Assembly: GCA_963575745.1 (NCBI GenBank)
Contig: CAUYUJ010015027.1
Location: forward strand, 796,393 to 860,392
Reading direction: 5' to 3'
DNA: 64,000 nucleotides
Source of the DNA: Prorocentrum cordatum
Lineage: Eukaryota > Sar > Dinophyceae > Prorocentrales > Prorocentraceae
Position 1 is the stretch's first letter, and each line of letters starts with the position of its first letter. A program made the translations under genes and the position numbers. This document shows positions 21,835-33,435 of the stretch, piece by piece. Under the pieces are notes generated by a model that had not been told where the DNA came from, did not search any database, and saw only the letters and a program-made list of their open reading frames with translations.

Positions 21835-22745
21835 CAAAAACCTCCTGAAAGTCCCTCCGAGGGGGCCCCACTCTGCCGCCGGCCCCCCCCCCCCCTCAAG
21901 GTCTCAAACGGCCCGGGGACGACCCAAGGGCGCCCCAAGCCGGTCCAAGAGAGTCCCGAGCAGTCCAAGAGAGCCTCCACACGGTGGTTCCAGATCGCTC
22001 CAAGACGCCCCAGATGGCCTCCAGACGGCCCAAGACGCCTCCAAGACGGCCCAAGAGGGCTCCAAGAGCACCCCCAAGACAGCCCCGAGAAGCAAAAATC
22101 ATTGATTTTTCAATGGTTTTTGAAGGATTCTCACGTTCACGCCATTTCGGCTTACCCACGCTCCACGACGGCCCAAGAGGCCCCCAAGATCGCCCCAGGA
22201 CGGCCCAACAGGCCCCCAAGACGGCCCCAAGACGGCCCAAGAGGGCCCCAAGACCGCCCAAGAGGCCCCCGGGACGGCCCAAGAGGGGCCCCAGGATGGC
22301 CCCAAGAGGAGGCCCAGAAGGGGAACCCGAATGAACATGTCGAGCTTTCGGCTCCAGAGGCCCCCAGGAGGCCCTAAGAGGCCCCCTGGAGGCCCCCAAC
22401 AAACCCCAAGAGAGCCCCAAGAGGCCCCAAGAGGGCCCCAAGAGGTCTCCAAGAAGCCCCTGGGACGCCCCCAAGAGGCCCCTAAACTGGTCCGCAGAAG
22501 CCCCCGAGAGCTGTCCGAAGAGACTCCTGCAAGCGTCCATGAGGACTCTGAGCCACAACCCAGGCAAGGTGGCGAGACCCAAGAGGCTCCCAAGAAGCCC
22601 CCAGGAAACCCCCAAGAGGCACCTAAACTCCCCCCAATAGCCCCCGAGAGCCCTCTCGAGAGAGCCCACGAAGCGTCCATGAGGACTCCGAAATGAAACC
22701 CAAGCACGGTGGCGGGATGGGCCGACGGCCAATTGATACATGGCA
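21835..22745 (-). mobile_element. Family B repeat (GGCCnnCTTGGGG-rich), copy 1
   Basis: Read on the minus strand it starts GGCCCATCCCGCCACCGTGC, like the copy at 51891. It then carries arrays of GGGGCCTCTTGGG variants. It also has the anchor GCTCGACATGTTCATTCGGG (near 22330), shared with the 47.76-kb copy, and a short AT-rich centre (about 22095-22160). No coding content. Confidence 0.8.
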
Positions 22746-22867
22746 TACGCACCGCGTCACGACGTTCGATGCTGCGCACCACTTCGACAAACTCCAAGGG
22801 AGCGGCCGGTGATGCGCCGCTGGCGTCCTCGATAAAGCAATGCGAGATCACACCGGTAGGTATGATG

Positions 22868-23335
22868 ATTATTTACATGGCTTCGTGCCCCTCCCACCCC
22901 TCCAGGGAGGCCCCGCCTGAGCGAGGAGGGTATCCGAAACCCATACTATTTACCTGGTTTCGTGCCCCTCCATCCCCTCCAGGGAGGCCCCGCCTGAGCG
23001 AGGAGGGTATCCGAAACCCGTACTATTTACATGGCTTCGTGCCCCTTCCACCCCTCCAGGGAGGCCCCGCCTGAGCGAGGAGGGTATCGGAAACCAATAC
23101 TATTTACATGGTTTCGTGCCCTTCCCACCTCTCCAGGGGACCCCGCCTGAGCGAGGAGGGTATCGGAAACCCATACTATTTACATGGTTTCTTGCCCCTC
23201 CAGGGAGGCCCCGCCTGAGCGAGGAGGGTATCGGAAACCCATGCTATTTACATGGTTTCGTGCCCCTCCCCCCTTCCAGCAGGGCCCCGCCAGAGCGAGG
23301 AGGGTATCAAGAAACCGTACTATTTACAAGGCTTC
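22868..23335 (+). repeat. 77-bp tandem repeat, six units (right cluster)
   Basis: Landmarks at 22915, 22992, 23069, 23145, 23213 and 23289 give periods of 77, 77, 76, 68 and 76. It matches the left cluster at 18236-18445, so the two clusters flank the satellite block. Bases 23336-23537 hold nothing recognisable. Confidence 0.95.
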
Positions 23336-23537
23336 GTTTCCTGAGCACCTGTCCTCCCTCCTCCTTTCTTTCGTCTGCCCTTTCGTGCGTACTTACTCGT
23401 TCGATGAGCTTCTCCTTCGTGTTGATGTTGTCGTACCTCATGGGTCCCACGAAACCGTTAATATCGTTATGTGGGGAACTCCGTTAGCATAATTCGACAC
23501 ATCTCGGAGTGCGACAGGGCGTAATGTTCAAGGAGAA

Positions 23538-23775
23538 GGGATGGAAGAAGAGGAGGAGGAGGAGGAGGTCGAGGAGGATGAGGAGGAGGAACAGGACGAC
23601 GACGATAGAAAGGAGGAGGAGGTGGAAGAGGAGGAGGAAGAGACAGAGAGAAAGAGGAGGACGAGGAGGAGGAGGAGGAGGAGGAGGAGGAGGAGGAGGA
23701 ACGACGAAAAGAGAGAGGAGGAGCAGGAGGAGGAGCAGGAGGAGCAGGAGATGGAGGAGGAGACAGTGAGCGCGA
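23538..23775 (+). repeat. (GAG)n-rich array
   Basis: Imperfect GAG/GGA triplets with ACGACG and GCAGGAG interruptions. Confidence 0.95.
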
Positions 23776-25354
23776 GCAGCAGCAGCAGCAGAGCGACCCC
23801 CCTTGGTCGCCCAGGGGCCGCAGCCTCGAGCTGCCCGCCCACAGCCCGTCGCGGCGCCAGGACGCGGCACGCGCCCCGCGGCTGCCCGCCCGGTCGGGCA
23901 CAGTTGCCGTCCTGATTGGGAAGCCGGTGCACGTGGCGGGGCCGCCCTGGCGAGAGTTGGATGCTCATTTGAGCCGTTGAAGATAGGGCCTCGCCCTCGA
24001 AAGTCATAGGGGTTGGTTTCCCTCCCTTGGCCGAAGGCGGGCGGAAGGCGGCGGCAGGAGAACGGGGGCGGCCCTGCTGGCGGAAACCGGCGAAAGCTCG
24101 GCAAAGACGGCAGAAGTAAAAGTTGCCGTCCTAAGCGTTGGCAACTTTGTGGGATCCAGAGTTTCTGGAACCCGCCATGGCGGGGCCTGCTCGGGCGACA
24201 GTTGGATGCCCACAGATCCGACGTCGTCATTGTGTCATGTCATTGTTTTTAAAATGAAAATGATTTCTAGAAGGCCGTCTCGGGCCTCGGGAAAATGACA
24301 CATCGGCTTGGGACGGAAAGCTCTCCCTGGGGAAGTGGTCGATCCCTCCGCAGCCCGCGAAACCCAAAAAAAAACATAGTCGGATTTCTGGGTGCACATG
24401 ACTGCTGCCCGAAACACCGCCAGGTTTCAAAACACGTGTGGGTCTCCACGCTGGAAACGGCGGCTTCACCAGCAAGTGATCATTTAATCAGCGTGCAAAG
24501 AGGAAACCTACCCCGCAAGATGGGCAAGGAATGCCGCCGGACCAGTCTGTACGCAAAGCTGGCCCAGCCTGCGGCTGTGGCGTGGTCCGATACCTTAGCC
24601 CCACTGCCAGGGGATCCCCGTGCTCGACAAGGGGTGGGGACCCGCTCGGACCCCTGGGCCGTGGAAAAGGAGGAAGAGGAGGAGGAAGGGGAGGAGGAGG
24701 ACAAAGGAAAAGAAAGGGGGGGGTCCCGCTTCCGTACAGAATCGGCGCGCTCCGTCGCCAAATGAGGCAGCGATGGGTTCATGTTTCGGGGGGTATCGTC
24801 CCCGATCCGTGGATCTGGCCCCCACGCGCAAGATCCACGGATCCCTTAGTCCATCTTAGCGTGCAGGGGGGTAGGAGGAGGATAGGGGGAAGGCGGAGGG
24901 AGGTGAGAAGCGAGCGGGCACGGCAGCCTCGGTGGGCGGAGTTGCATACCGCGCGTGCGCGCGCCGCACGGCCCCCCGCTGCGCAGGAGATGCGCAGGAA
25001 TGTGTACGTGGTGGCGCCCGGCGGGGGGACAGGCGCGCGTTCCCTGCCCTGGTCGGGGCGGGGATGCGTTCAGGCATCCAGCTCTTGGAGACCCTTGGAC
25101 TTATGTATGCCTGGTGTTGCTGCGCTCGTCCTGCAGGTCTGCATGCATCTTTTGGAATGACTCTTCCCTGTACAAAAGCTGTTCCTCGCCTGCGCGTCCT
25201 TCAACCTCGGCGTGGCTGCTACAGCCCATGTGGCCTCTCGCCGGCCTTCGCGTTGCTGCATTTTCTGGGACAGGACAGGCATAGCCTCATGCCTGCGCAA
25301 AGCAAACAGGACGGCTAGAAGGAGGGCAATGACAACGACGAGGACGACGACGTG
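23776..25354. other. No supported gene
   Basis: Mixed-composition sequence with a short GAG tract at about 24665-24705. Several frames of 70-200 codons exist, but none shows a motif or balanced coding composition. Confidence 0.55.
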
Positions 25355-26030
25355 GTGGAGGAGGATGAGGAGGAGGAGGAGGACCAGACTAAACCCAAGG
25401 CGCATCAACGATGTTACAATAAACCCTCCTTCCCAGCTCCCGCTCCACAGGTCCCTGCAAGAATTTATTGTCATGCCGGGTGGTGCCGCATTCGAAGGCA
25501 ATTGTATGAGGACCTTCAATCGTACCAAGACATGATTGCTTGGATTCCAATGGCGCGGGCCAACGTTATTGCTGCATGCTGGCAACCCTAGATCGAGCAA
25601 GAACGCAATTTCTGCGACGTCAGCACCGCAAATCAACGTGACCACTGCATCGTAACGATCCTAAATATTGCGGGGGGCACCATTCCTGGGACTTCAACCG
25701 TACGAATCCTCCACATTGTTGCGGGCTTAGGGCGAACGCTACATTTTGAAAGGGAGCCGCCCTCCATAAGTGAAACGGCTGCAAACGTTGAAGACGAATG
25801 TGCACGACGTTGAGGCGTGAGCCACATTTGAAAAAATGGCCCGCCCTCCTTCCGTGAAGCTGCTGCAAAATTTCAAATCGAGTGCGCGCGGCGCTGAGGC
25901 GAGAGTCACACTTTGGAAAAGACCAGCCCTCCAGCAGTGACACGGATGCAAATTTCGAGTTTCGGCGCCATGAGTGGCGAGGACGTCTTAGAGGAAACGC
26001 CCGGCCCGCCCACGCGCTTGGGGGTGCGTC
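25355..26030 (+). mobile_element. Family A composite repeat, copy 3
   Basis: A short GAG head, the leader AAACCCAAGGCGCATCAACG and TGTTACAATAAACCCTCC (25390-25430), and diverged 73-bp units with CCTGGGACTTCAACCG (about 25690). Three units of about 82 bp follow (landmarks near 25730, 25815 and 25896), then the tail with GCCATGAGTGGCGAGGACGT (about 25968). Confidence 0.87.
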
Positions 26031-26189
26031 CAGGAGGAGTTATGTGTAGGAGAAAAGGATGGAGGAGGATAGAGAGGACAAGGCACGACGCCTGCACTCC
26101 AGCCCCAAGGCATGAACGGCGCCGTCTATGCAGAGCTGGGTCAGGACGGCAAGCTCTGCCGCGTCCCCGTCCCCGTTCCTCTCCTCCCC

Positions 26190-26255
26190 GTCCTCCTCCT
26201 TCTCCTCCTCCTCCTCCTCCTCGTCCCCCTCCTCTTCCTCCTCCTTTTTTGCGTT
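26190..26255 (+). repeat. (CTC)n array
   Basis: Imperfect CTC triplets with CCCCGTCC interruptions. Bases 26256-26399 hold nothing recognisable. Confidence 0.85.
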
Positions 26256-26399
26256 AGACGGGCATTAGTTGTGATGCCTGTTGCTTTCTTGAACGTGCGC
26301 AGTACAGATCTGCAGGCCTGACGACCAGCAGTCAGAAAAAAGGAACTGCGAATCAGCAAATGAGAGGAATGAGTAGATCATCCAGGGTCCGGCCCCATG

Positions 26400-27690
26400 G
26401 TCTGCAAAGTTGGCCAGGTGCCTCAAGAGCCACCGCTTTGGCCAGGAACTAGGACGCGGAGCAGACCGAACAGCGGGTCTTCATTAAACTGTGCCTCCGT
26501 CTCCCATCCTTTCATCGCTGTGCCTCGGACAGAGACTGGCGGCAGAAAGAAGCGGCCTCCCATACAAGAAGCACGGAGAGATTCCGGCTCCACGATCTGC
26601 AACGATGGCCACGTGCCTCAAGGGCTTACCACCGTGGCCAAGAATCTGGAAACAGAGAGGACCGAAGAGCAGGCCCACACTCAGGTGTGCCTCCACCGTC
26701 GCCCCACACCCCCTCCATACCATCCATCATTAATCCCAAGCCCATCCCCCAAGTCGAGGCACTCACCGAGTGACAGTACCGCAATTGCTGAAACAAAAAA
26801 CCCTCACCGAGGATTTATGTGTAAATCTGTTGGCAGCGTTCCTCCCACCGCCACCTCCGCATCCTCCCATCCGCACCGCCCTCACTGCGCCTCGGGCCGA
26901 GGCTGATGACAGAAAGAATGGCCTCTCATACAAAAATCACCGAGAAGTGCCGACTCCAAGGTCTGCAACGGCGGTCAACACGCACTCAGCGGTCGACCCG
27001 CACATCATCTTTGCAATCCTCCAATCCGCACTCCTCGCCCCGTACCCGTCCCACAAGAGGGGGAGGAGAAAAACAACGAGGTGTAATAGGGTGGACGATA
27101 CAGGAACTGTAAGATGCGCAATGCCGAAAAACGCGGGCATGGCGGCAATTCTTGGGTTGCTTCCCAGGGTGTCGCGGTTCACCCCAAATTTTAAACTTCC
27201 ATGGTTTCGGGACCTCTGTGTGTTGGTTGCAACCCTTCCAGTCTGGTTTAAAAGGAACCCGTGTACCAGTAGGCTGGCGCTGCAATCTAGGCTGGCTAGT
27301 TTAGATTGAAGGATGGTGGCGAGAAGAAACGGCCTCCCACGCACGCGCTGAGAGTTGACAGCACGGAAAGAAGACTACGGCTGACTTGTAGCCTCTAGCC
27401 ACTTCCAGCGCAGAAGTGGCTGCTCGAGGGACCTCCAGCAGACACGCGGCCACATGTCGTTGCGACTCGTTGCCTGCGGGCTCTCCTCCTCAGAAACGGT
27501 CAGAAACAGCCTCCCATACAAGATCAGTGAGTGATGCCGACTCAATGATCTGCAGCGCTGGCCAGGTGTCTCAAGTGCCCACCGCCGTGGCCGCGAATGT
27601 GGAAGCGGAGCTGACCGAAGAACGGGTCTACACTCAACTGTGTCTCTGCCTCCACCCCCCGCCCCGTACCATAACATTCCCAATCCGCAC
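26400..27690 (+). repeat. Family D: diverged repeat units of about 200 bp
   Basis: Shared blocks are GGCCAGGTGCCTCAAG (26412, variants at 26607 and 27560), GCCTCCCATACAAGA near 26556 and 27510 (a variant near 26920), and ACCGAAGAgCgGGyCtACACTCA. The first two units are 195 bp apart and the rest are spread out with unrelated DNA between. No coding sequence seen. Confidence 0.65.
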
Positions 27691-27885
27691 ACACACACAC
27701 ACACACACGCGTGCCCGTCCCACTAGAGGGGGAGAGAAACGAGGTCCTCCTCTTCTTCCCAGTTCTCCTCCTCTTCTTCCTCCTCCTCCTCCTCCCCCCC
27801 CTCCTCCTGCTCATCCTCATCCTTTTCCTCCTCCTCCTCCTCCTCCTCCTCCTCCTCCTCCTCTTCCTCCCCCTTCTCATATCAT
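27687..27885 (+). repeat. (AC)n and (CTC)n arrays
   Basis: A dinucleotide AC tract at 27687-27709, then CTC triplets at 27745-27885. Confidence 0.95.
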
Positions 27886-27889
27886 GGAG

Positions 27890-30800
27890 TTGTCTCGCCT
27901 TTTTGCCTTACTGAATCGTCTCTCCCACCGCAGCCCTTTCTGGTTCTCGGGTACGTAGTCCCGACCTCTTGCGATTCACCCGCGCACTGAAAAGTCCGCT
28001 TCCACCCTGCACTCTTTACTTCTAGTTGATAGCGGAGCTTCGGCCCCCTTCCCACACGCTGCCATGGCGCCTTCCCGTTGCCCTGCCTCGATGGCGATGG
28101 TCCCCCATCTCCACAGCGACGCGCAACCACTTGAAAGACGGCTTCAACAAGGACGCTGCGCTATTCCCCTTGCCGCGCCCCTGGCGAGCAAGACCGTGTC
28201 CACCGTGATCGCGACCCTCTACCCGCTCATCATCGCGGGGGAAGCGCACCGCTAAAATTTCGAGGACAACTACCAGAAAGACCGCGCCCCCCGTCCGTTT
28301 TCTTTGCCCCTCGGGTGTTATCGAACTACGTTCAGGATGCGCGTGGTTCTGACGTCTACATGGCACCCGCCCATGGACCCCGAACTGTGCGCAAGCATGT
28401 TGCGGAAGCCAGAGGTGGGAGAGATACAGGACGCATCGCCCTCATTGCATCCGCAGGTGGGCATAGCCGACCACGTCAAGCTGTCGTTCGATCCGGCTAT
28501 CGCACCGCCGGCGTCGGCAAGGCGCCCCGAGTTGCCCGCAGGCGTGTCGCAGCAGGCCGGGGAGGCGCGTGCACGCGAGAGCGGGAATGCAGAGGAGGGC
28601 AGGGCAATTGCGCTGCCATCCTTCCAGGGGGCCGCTACACAAGCCAGGGTCATTGGATCTCCGGGACACGACCCTCGACGACACCTGCGCACTCCCCGTT
28701 CCCATGCCGATTTGGACCCCCACGCGCGCTCCTCTTGGCTACTGCACAGCCGGCAGCGCTCAGCGCAGCGAGAAGACAACTCACGACGAGTTTTTGTCGC
28801 CACTACGTGGCGGAGTGCTCCGAGCGCGGCCAGGCCGAGGGCCGCTGCCAGCGCGTCGCCGTCGGCTGGCGCCGCGGCCGTCTCGCCTCCTCGACACGTC
28901 GAGGGGGCCCCACTCTGGAAGGAAGGCCGTCGGGGTGGACGCGGTCGCCGCCATCAGCAGCATCGCCCGCGTGGGCGCGGGCGGCGGCGGCAGCGGCAGC
29001 GCGCGACGCCCCCGCGCCAGGGGGCCCGAGCAGCAGGCTCGCGCGCCCTCCCAACGCTGGGCGCCGGATGTAACGAATTGGCAGCGGCGAACTCGGACCT
29101 CAACGAGTTTCGCCAGGCGGCCTATAGCCCCGTTTCGCTTGACCGCCACGGTTCGCGAGCACGCGGGAGAGCGGCCGCCGGCTGACCTCGCCCAAGGTGG
29201 CAATGTTAACGGCAACCCAGCGCCGCCCGCGACCAACCCCGCGCGCAGCTCGGCCGAACGGCGGGGCCAGCTTGGAAAGGGGGAGCGCACTCAGGCGGCA
29301 TCGGCTCGGATGAGCGCGAACCGACTGCCCAGGGGGGGCATCGACAGCCACCTTCACCAGGTTCGACATCCTCCGCAACAAGGCGCAGCAGGCCGTTCAA
29401 CTCGCGATCGGCTACGAGGGCCTCAGCTACCTCTTGCCGCGCGCGGCGGGCGCGTGGAACGCCTGGATCTCCCGCCGTGACCCTGCAGCACTGCGGCACG
29501 GCCTGCCCGACGGGCGCGCCACGGCTGGCACGCGCGATGGGCCAGCCACGCATATTTGGACACACGGTCGAAGGCTCGCCGGGCAAATTCGCCGCGGCGG
29601 CGCATTCGCCCCGACGCCGCGCGTTTCTCGCGGGCGCGCCCACTCGCGATGAGGATCAGAGCGCCAATGGCACCGGGGCCGAATCGAGCTGGGACGGCAC
29701 GGGCCCTTCAACTCCAGGAGCAGCACCGAGTCCACCTCCAGCGCCGTTGGCCGCCAAAACCGACGCGCCAGCTGCACCGCGGGCGGCGCGCCCGGCGGCG
29801 GGTCCAAATTTTGGCACCGACACCGGCGCCGCCAGCTGCTTCGGCGAAGCACTCGCTGCCGACGGCCCCGGACTGCCCGACGCCCCCAGTGCAATGCGCG
29901 GCGCGCTTTGCTTTTGGGCCCGCGAGCGCGCCAGGCCCCGACGGCGCCGCCCCAACAGCAACAACAAGCGCACGCGCCGCGCGAAGAGGTCATCGAACAT
30001 AAGGGCAAGGGCCGAACAGGCGACCGCGCCTTCCCGGCCAACCTGTCCGACAACAACCACCGCGAGACCTTCGCCGGGCTCGGGGGGGGGGGCAGGGGCG
30101 AGGGGCGGAGCGAGCGTCGGAATGGCGGGCCGGGAATTGGCCGACAAGGCAACCCATTGGGCCCCGTCGGGGCGCGTCTCAAGCGTCCCGAGTGCGACTC
30201 AGAGAAGCACCTCGCGCGCGACTGCCCCCGTCGGCGCCAGCCACGGCGCGCCCTCTTCCTCGGCGACCCAGCCTCGGCAGCACCGCCACCGACTGCGGCG
30301 GCATCCGCGCCGCGCGCGCAGCTTGGATACCACGGGGCGCCTGGACCAGCCGCTCAACAACCAGCACCAGGCGCCCATTCTGTCTAGACGACCAGAGAAA
30401 CCCACGGGATGCCCGAACCAATGGCGCTGGGACCCGACAACGGTGACCCGCCGCAAGAAGCCGATCCCTGGAACGGCGGCAAGCCGACTCCAGCTTCGGC
30501 AGCTACGCAGCCAGCACCAGCATCAACAGCAGCAGCTCCCAGCGCTGCGCCCGACAGCTCCCGGCGGGCAGTTGGCCAGAGCAATTGGCCATGCTGGCCG
30601 TGTACGTCATCGCCCCCATCGTCCTCGCCCAACCCTCCTGAGGCTGAACTTCGGCGACTACGCCGGGGGGTGGGCGACCGCGCGGGCAGCTCAACCAGCG
30701 GCTAGGGCCACCAAGTTGCGGGCCCGCGCGGCAAGCGCGAGGACATCAGCGCCCGCAGCTCCAGCAGCACCACCAGCACTGACACCGCAGTGCTGGGCCA

Positions 30801-31690
30801 GAGTGGCCGGCGCTTCTCCGCCGGGGCCACAGCGATGGCGCGACTGGGCAAGCGACATCAGCGCCCGAGTCGCTACGCCAGCAACCCCACCTGCCGATGT
30901 GCAGTTGCCGAGCTGGGCCTACATGCCATCAGCCTCAGCACTCGACATCAGCGCGTCATAATTATGGGTCGAGCTCCACGTGGCCGCTGCAGTCCGCGCG
31001 GGCAGCCGCGCCCCCACCGATGCAGGAGCCCCCCAACGATCTGGCTCTCTTCAACCAGCACGCCCCCGCTGACGTGAGCCAGCCATCTGGGAGAGTGGCC
31101 GATTAGTTTGCTGCGGCCGCGACATCTGGATGTCCAGCGGCGCGCGATCCGAACACGGAGTGGGCTCCGACATTTCGACGAGCTCCACGGCACCCAGTTC
31201 GCACTTGAACTCTTACGTCAACAGGGCGAGCAGCGACGACGAGCCGCACATAATTGGTCAGAAACCCATCTTAATCCACCTCCTGCGCCGGCTGCCGCAC
31301 TAGCCGCACCCCGCGCCATAGTCTTCAACGACGACGACCAGGAACGCCCTATCTGCACCGAGGTTTTCGCTCGATGATCTCCAAGACGCGCGCTAGCCCA
31401 ATGTGTGTCCACCCCTCTCAGCCAAACCAGTCGATCATTACATCGCCTGTGTCGCATTGAAGGCCCTTAATGGACAAACGCGCGTTAGGGCTAACATACG
31501 TCCTGAGGATCATCGACTCGCGCACGGCGATCGAGCGGCGCGCCGCCAGCGCTGCCGCATCTTGCACCAGGCACGCCACCTACAGCTTCTGCAGAACACC
31601 GACGCCCATGGCGCGCGGCCCGGCGCGCCGAGGCCCGGCCGACGTCATCGCCGAACTCGCTGCAGCGAGGCGCCTGAATAAGGAACACTT
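27890..31690 (+). other. GC-rich Ala/Arg-rich tract, possible gag-like wreckage
   Basis: Long overlapping frames rich in Ala, Arg, Pro and Gln run through all three plus frames (for example 28304-29185 and 29477-30961), and none is clearly the true one. Two short retroelement-like signatures occur: LVDSGAS at 28022-28042, like a retropepsin active site, and a defective zinc knuckle near 30190. Their order, protease before knuckle, is unlike a normal gag-pol. I therefore do not call a gene. Confidence 0.35.
30181..30230 (+). pseudogene. Defective CCHC zinc-knuckle motif (gag-like)
   Basis: The frame reads RPECDSEKHLARDCP, matching CxxCxxxxHxxxxC except that the first Cys is Arg (CGT at 30184-30186, one base from TGT). 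Such knuckles bind RNA in Gag nucleocapsid proteins. The surrounding 160-codon frame (29908-30387) is Gly/Arg-rich, as around nucleocapsid domains. Only this motif supports the call. Confidence 0.4.
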
Positions 31691-31849
31691 CTATGTCCAA
31701 AAGGGGCTCGGTTGTTCCTGAGGTTTACACGCGTTTCGCTACCTTCTCGGCGGCGAGCCCCCCATTCGTTCAGATTTGGACGCGCGGGTTCGCTGTCGAT
31801 CGGGGCGGCTGGTCTGTGGAACGGGGCTCCTGGAGGGGCTCGTTTCCTT

Positions 31850-32370
31850 GCGCTTCCTCGACATCATGCGACGGCGGACGCGTAAAAGCCCGGCGCATCT
31901 CCTGGGCCCCCCCGTTCCCTGTGGGGCGCGCGCCGGAGCATTCGCTTTTGTCCGCGCGCCGAGGTAGGGGCATTGAGGCCCAGTTCCTCGCGGGAACACC
32001 CCCCTCTCCTTAGGCCGCGCGGTTCGGAGCTCATGGGGTCGACTCGGCGCATCGGCGGTCGCGTTAAGGCCCATCTCTTCTCCGCGGCCCCCCGGGGCCG
32101 GAGCTTTCGCCCCTATCCGCGCGCCCGGGCGGGGGCATTAAGGCCCAGTTCCTCGCGGGCGCACCCCCCGCTCCATGGGCCGCGCGGCCCGGGGCCCACT
32201 GCCTCGACCTAACGCAGCGGCGGTCGCGCTAAGGCCCAGCTCCTCTCTCGGACCACCCTTTTCCTGGCAGGGCGCGCGTCGGAGCTTTCGCCGTCGTTGT
32301 CCGATTGCAAAGGCAGGGCCATCAAGGCCCAGATCCTCGCTGGAGCAACCCCCCGCCCCATCGGCCGCGC
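31850..32370 (+). repeat. Tandem repeat, 165-182 bp, about three units
   Basis: GGCATTRAGGCCCAGTTCCTCGC recurs near 31969 and 32134 and as a variant at 32316. A related half-unit, GCGyTAAGGCCCA, occurs at about 31880, 32062 and 32228. Each unit thus has two related halves. Strongly GC-rich. Confidence 0.8.
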
Positions 32371-32530
32371 GCGGACGGGGGGGGGGGAGGAAGAAGTGGA
32401 AGAAGAGGAGGGGAAGGATGAACAGGAGGATCGGAGAAGCAATGGCAACGCGCGCTCGGTCACTGTCCAGGAAGAATTTTTTGATATTCGAAAAAGGTTG
32501 AGGACGCACGTTGTTATTTTCGATACAATC

Positions 32531-33435
32531 GGTCACCGTTAAGGCTTCACTTTAGTTTCCAGGCCATCATGGCGACTTTTCCATTGCGGGCAACACAAAA
32601 CTCGCCAGGCGCCCGTCCGCGCGCGCTCGCGCGACCGGCCAACACGCGCGGGCGTTTCACCCGAAATCCCGCCGGTCACCATTCAAGGTTCATGTAAGGT
32701 TCCAGGCCAGCACGGCGACTTGTCCATTGCAGGCAATACAAAATTCTCCACGCGCGCGTCCGCCCGCGCGCGCGCGATCGGTTGACGCACGCGCGGGCGT
32801 ATCATTCGGAATGTCCCTGGTCACCGTCAAAAAGGTTCATGTTAGTTTCCAGGACAACAGGGCGATTTTCTGTGTTTGAAAACGTCGGGCAAACGCATGT
32901 GAATTCCAGAATCAAACCAGTCACCGTGAAGGGTTCACTCTTAGTTGCCAGGCCAACATGGTAACTTTTCATTTTGGACAATTCAAAACTCATCACATTC
33001 TGAATTGTCCACAATGGAAAAGGTGACACGGCCGCGCGTGTGTCACCCGTTCGCGCGCGCGCGCGGACGCGCGCGTGGTGAGTTTTGCATTGTTTACAAT
33101 GGACATGTTGGCCTGGAAGCTGAAGTGAAGCCTTCGCGGAGACAGATTGGGTTTTGATGTTAACATGCGTTTTCGTCGATTCCACAAAAAGAAAAGTCGC
33201 AATGTTGGCCGGGCAACTATAGGGAACCCTTCACGGTGACCTGCTGGGTTTGGAAGGCAACATGGTTTTCACCGCACAAGCATCAGTTGAACGGTTCGGA
33301 GATTCAAATGGCGAGCGGCGCGCGCAAGTGACACGCGTCACCCGCGCGCGCGTGTGGAGTCCGGTAACGCCCACACTCGAAAAGTGGCCATGTTAGCCCG
33401 GAATTTCAAGTGAATCCTCCACGGTGAAATATCTT
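32531..33435. repeat. Inverted tandem array with a palindromic centre
   Basis: Four left units start GGTCACCGTTAAGG or a variant at 32531, 32674, 32819 and 32919. They run on through TTAGTTTCCAGGCC and ACTTTTCCATTG. Right units are inverted (TTGGCCTGGAAGCTGAAGTG near 33110, CCTTCACGGTGACC near 33229, CCACGGTGAAAT near 33419). Between them is GGTGACACGGCCGCGCGTGT followed by GTCACC, flanked by CG-alternating runs. The layout suggests a foldback element or nested inverted-repeat elements. Confidence 0.75.

Noticed and set aside
22138-22160. GCCATTTCGGCTTACC as another SL relic
   Set aside because: Only the central part of the leader matches, both ends differ, and there is no triplet array or ORF context.
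18236-23335. CRISPR array
   Set aside because: The 77-bp and other units are contiguous tandem repeats without variable spacers, and the DNA is eukaryotic.
28022-28042. Retropepsin active site (LVDSGAS)
   Set aside because: Only seven residues match. The following peptide lacks the rest of a retropepsin, and a stop lies just upstream in a nearby frame. Mentioned only as part of the 28-31 kb tract.
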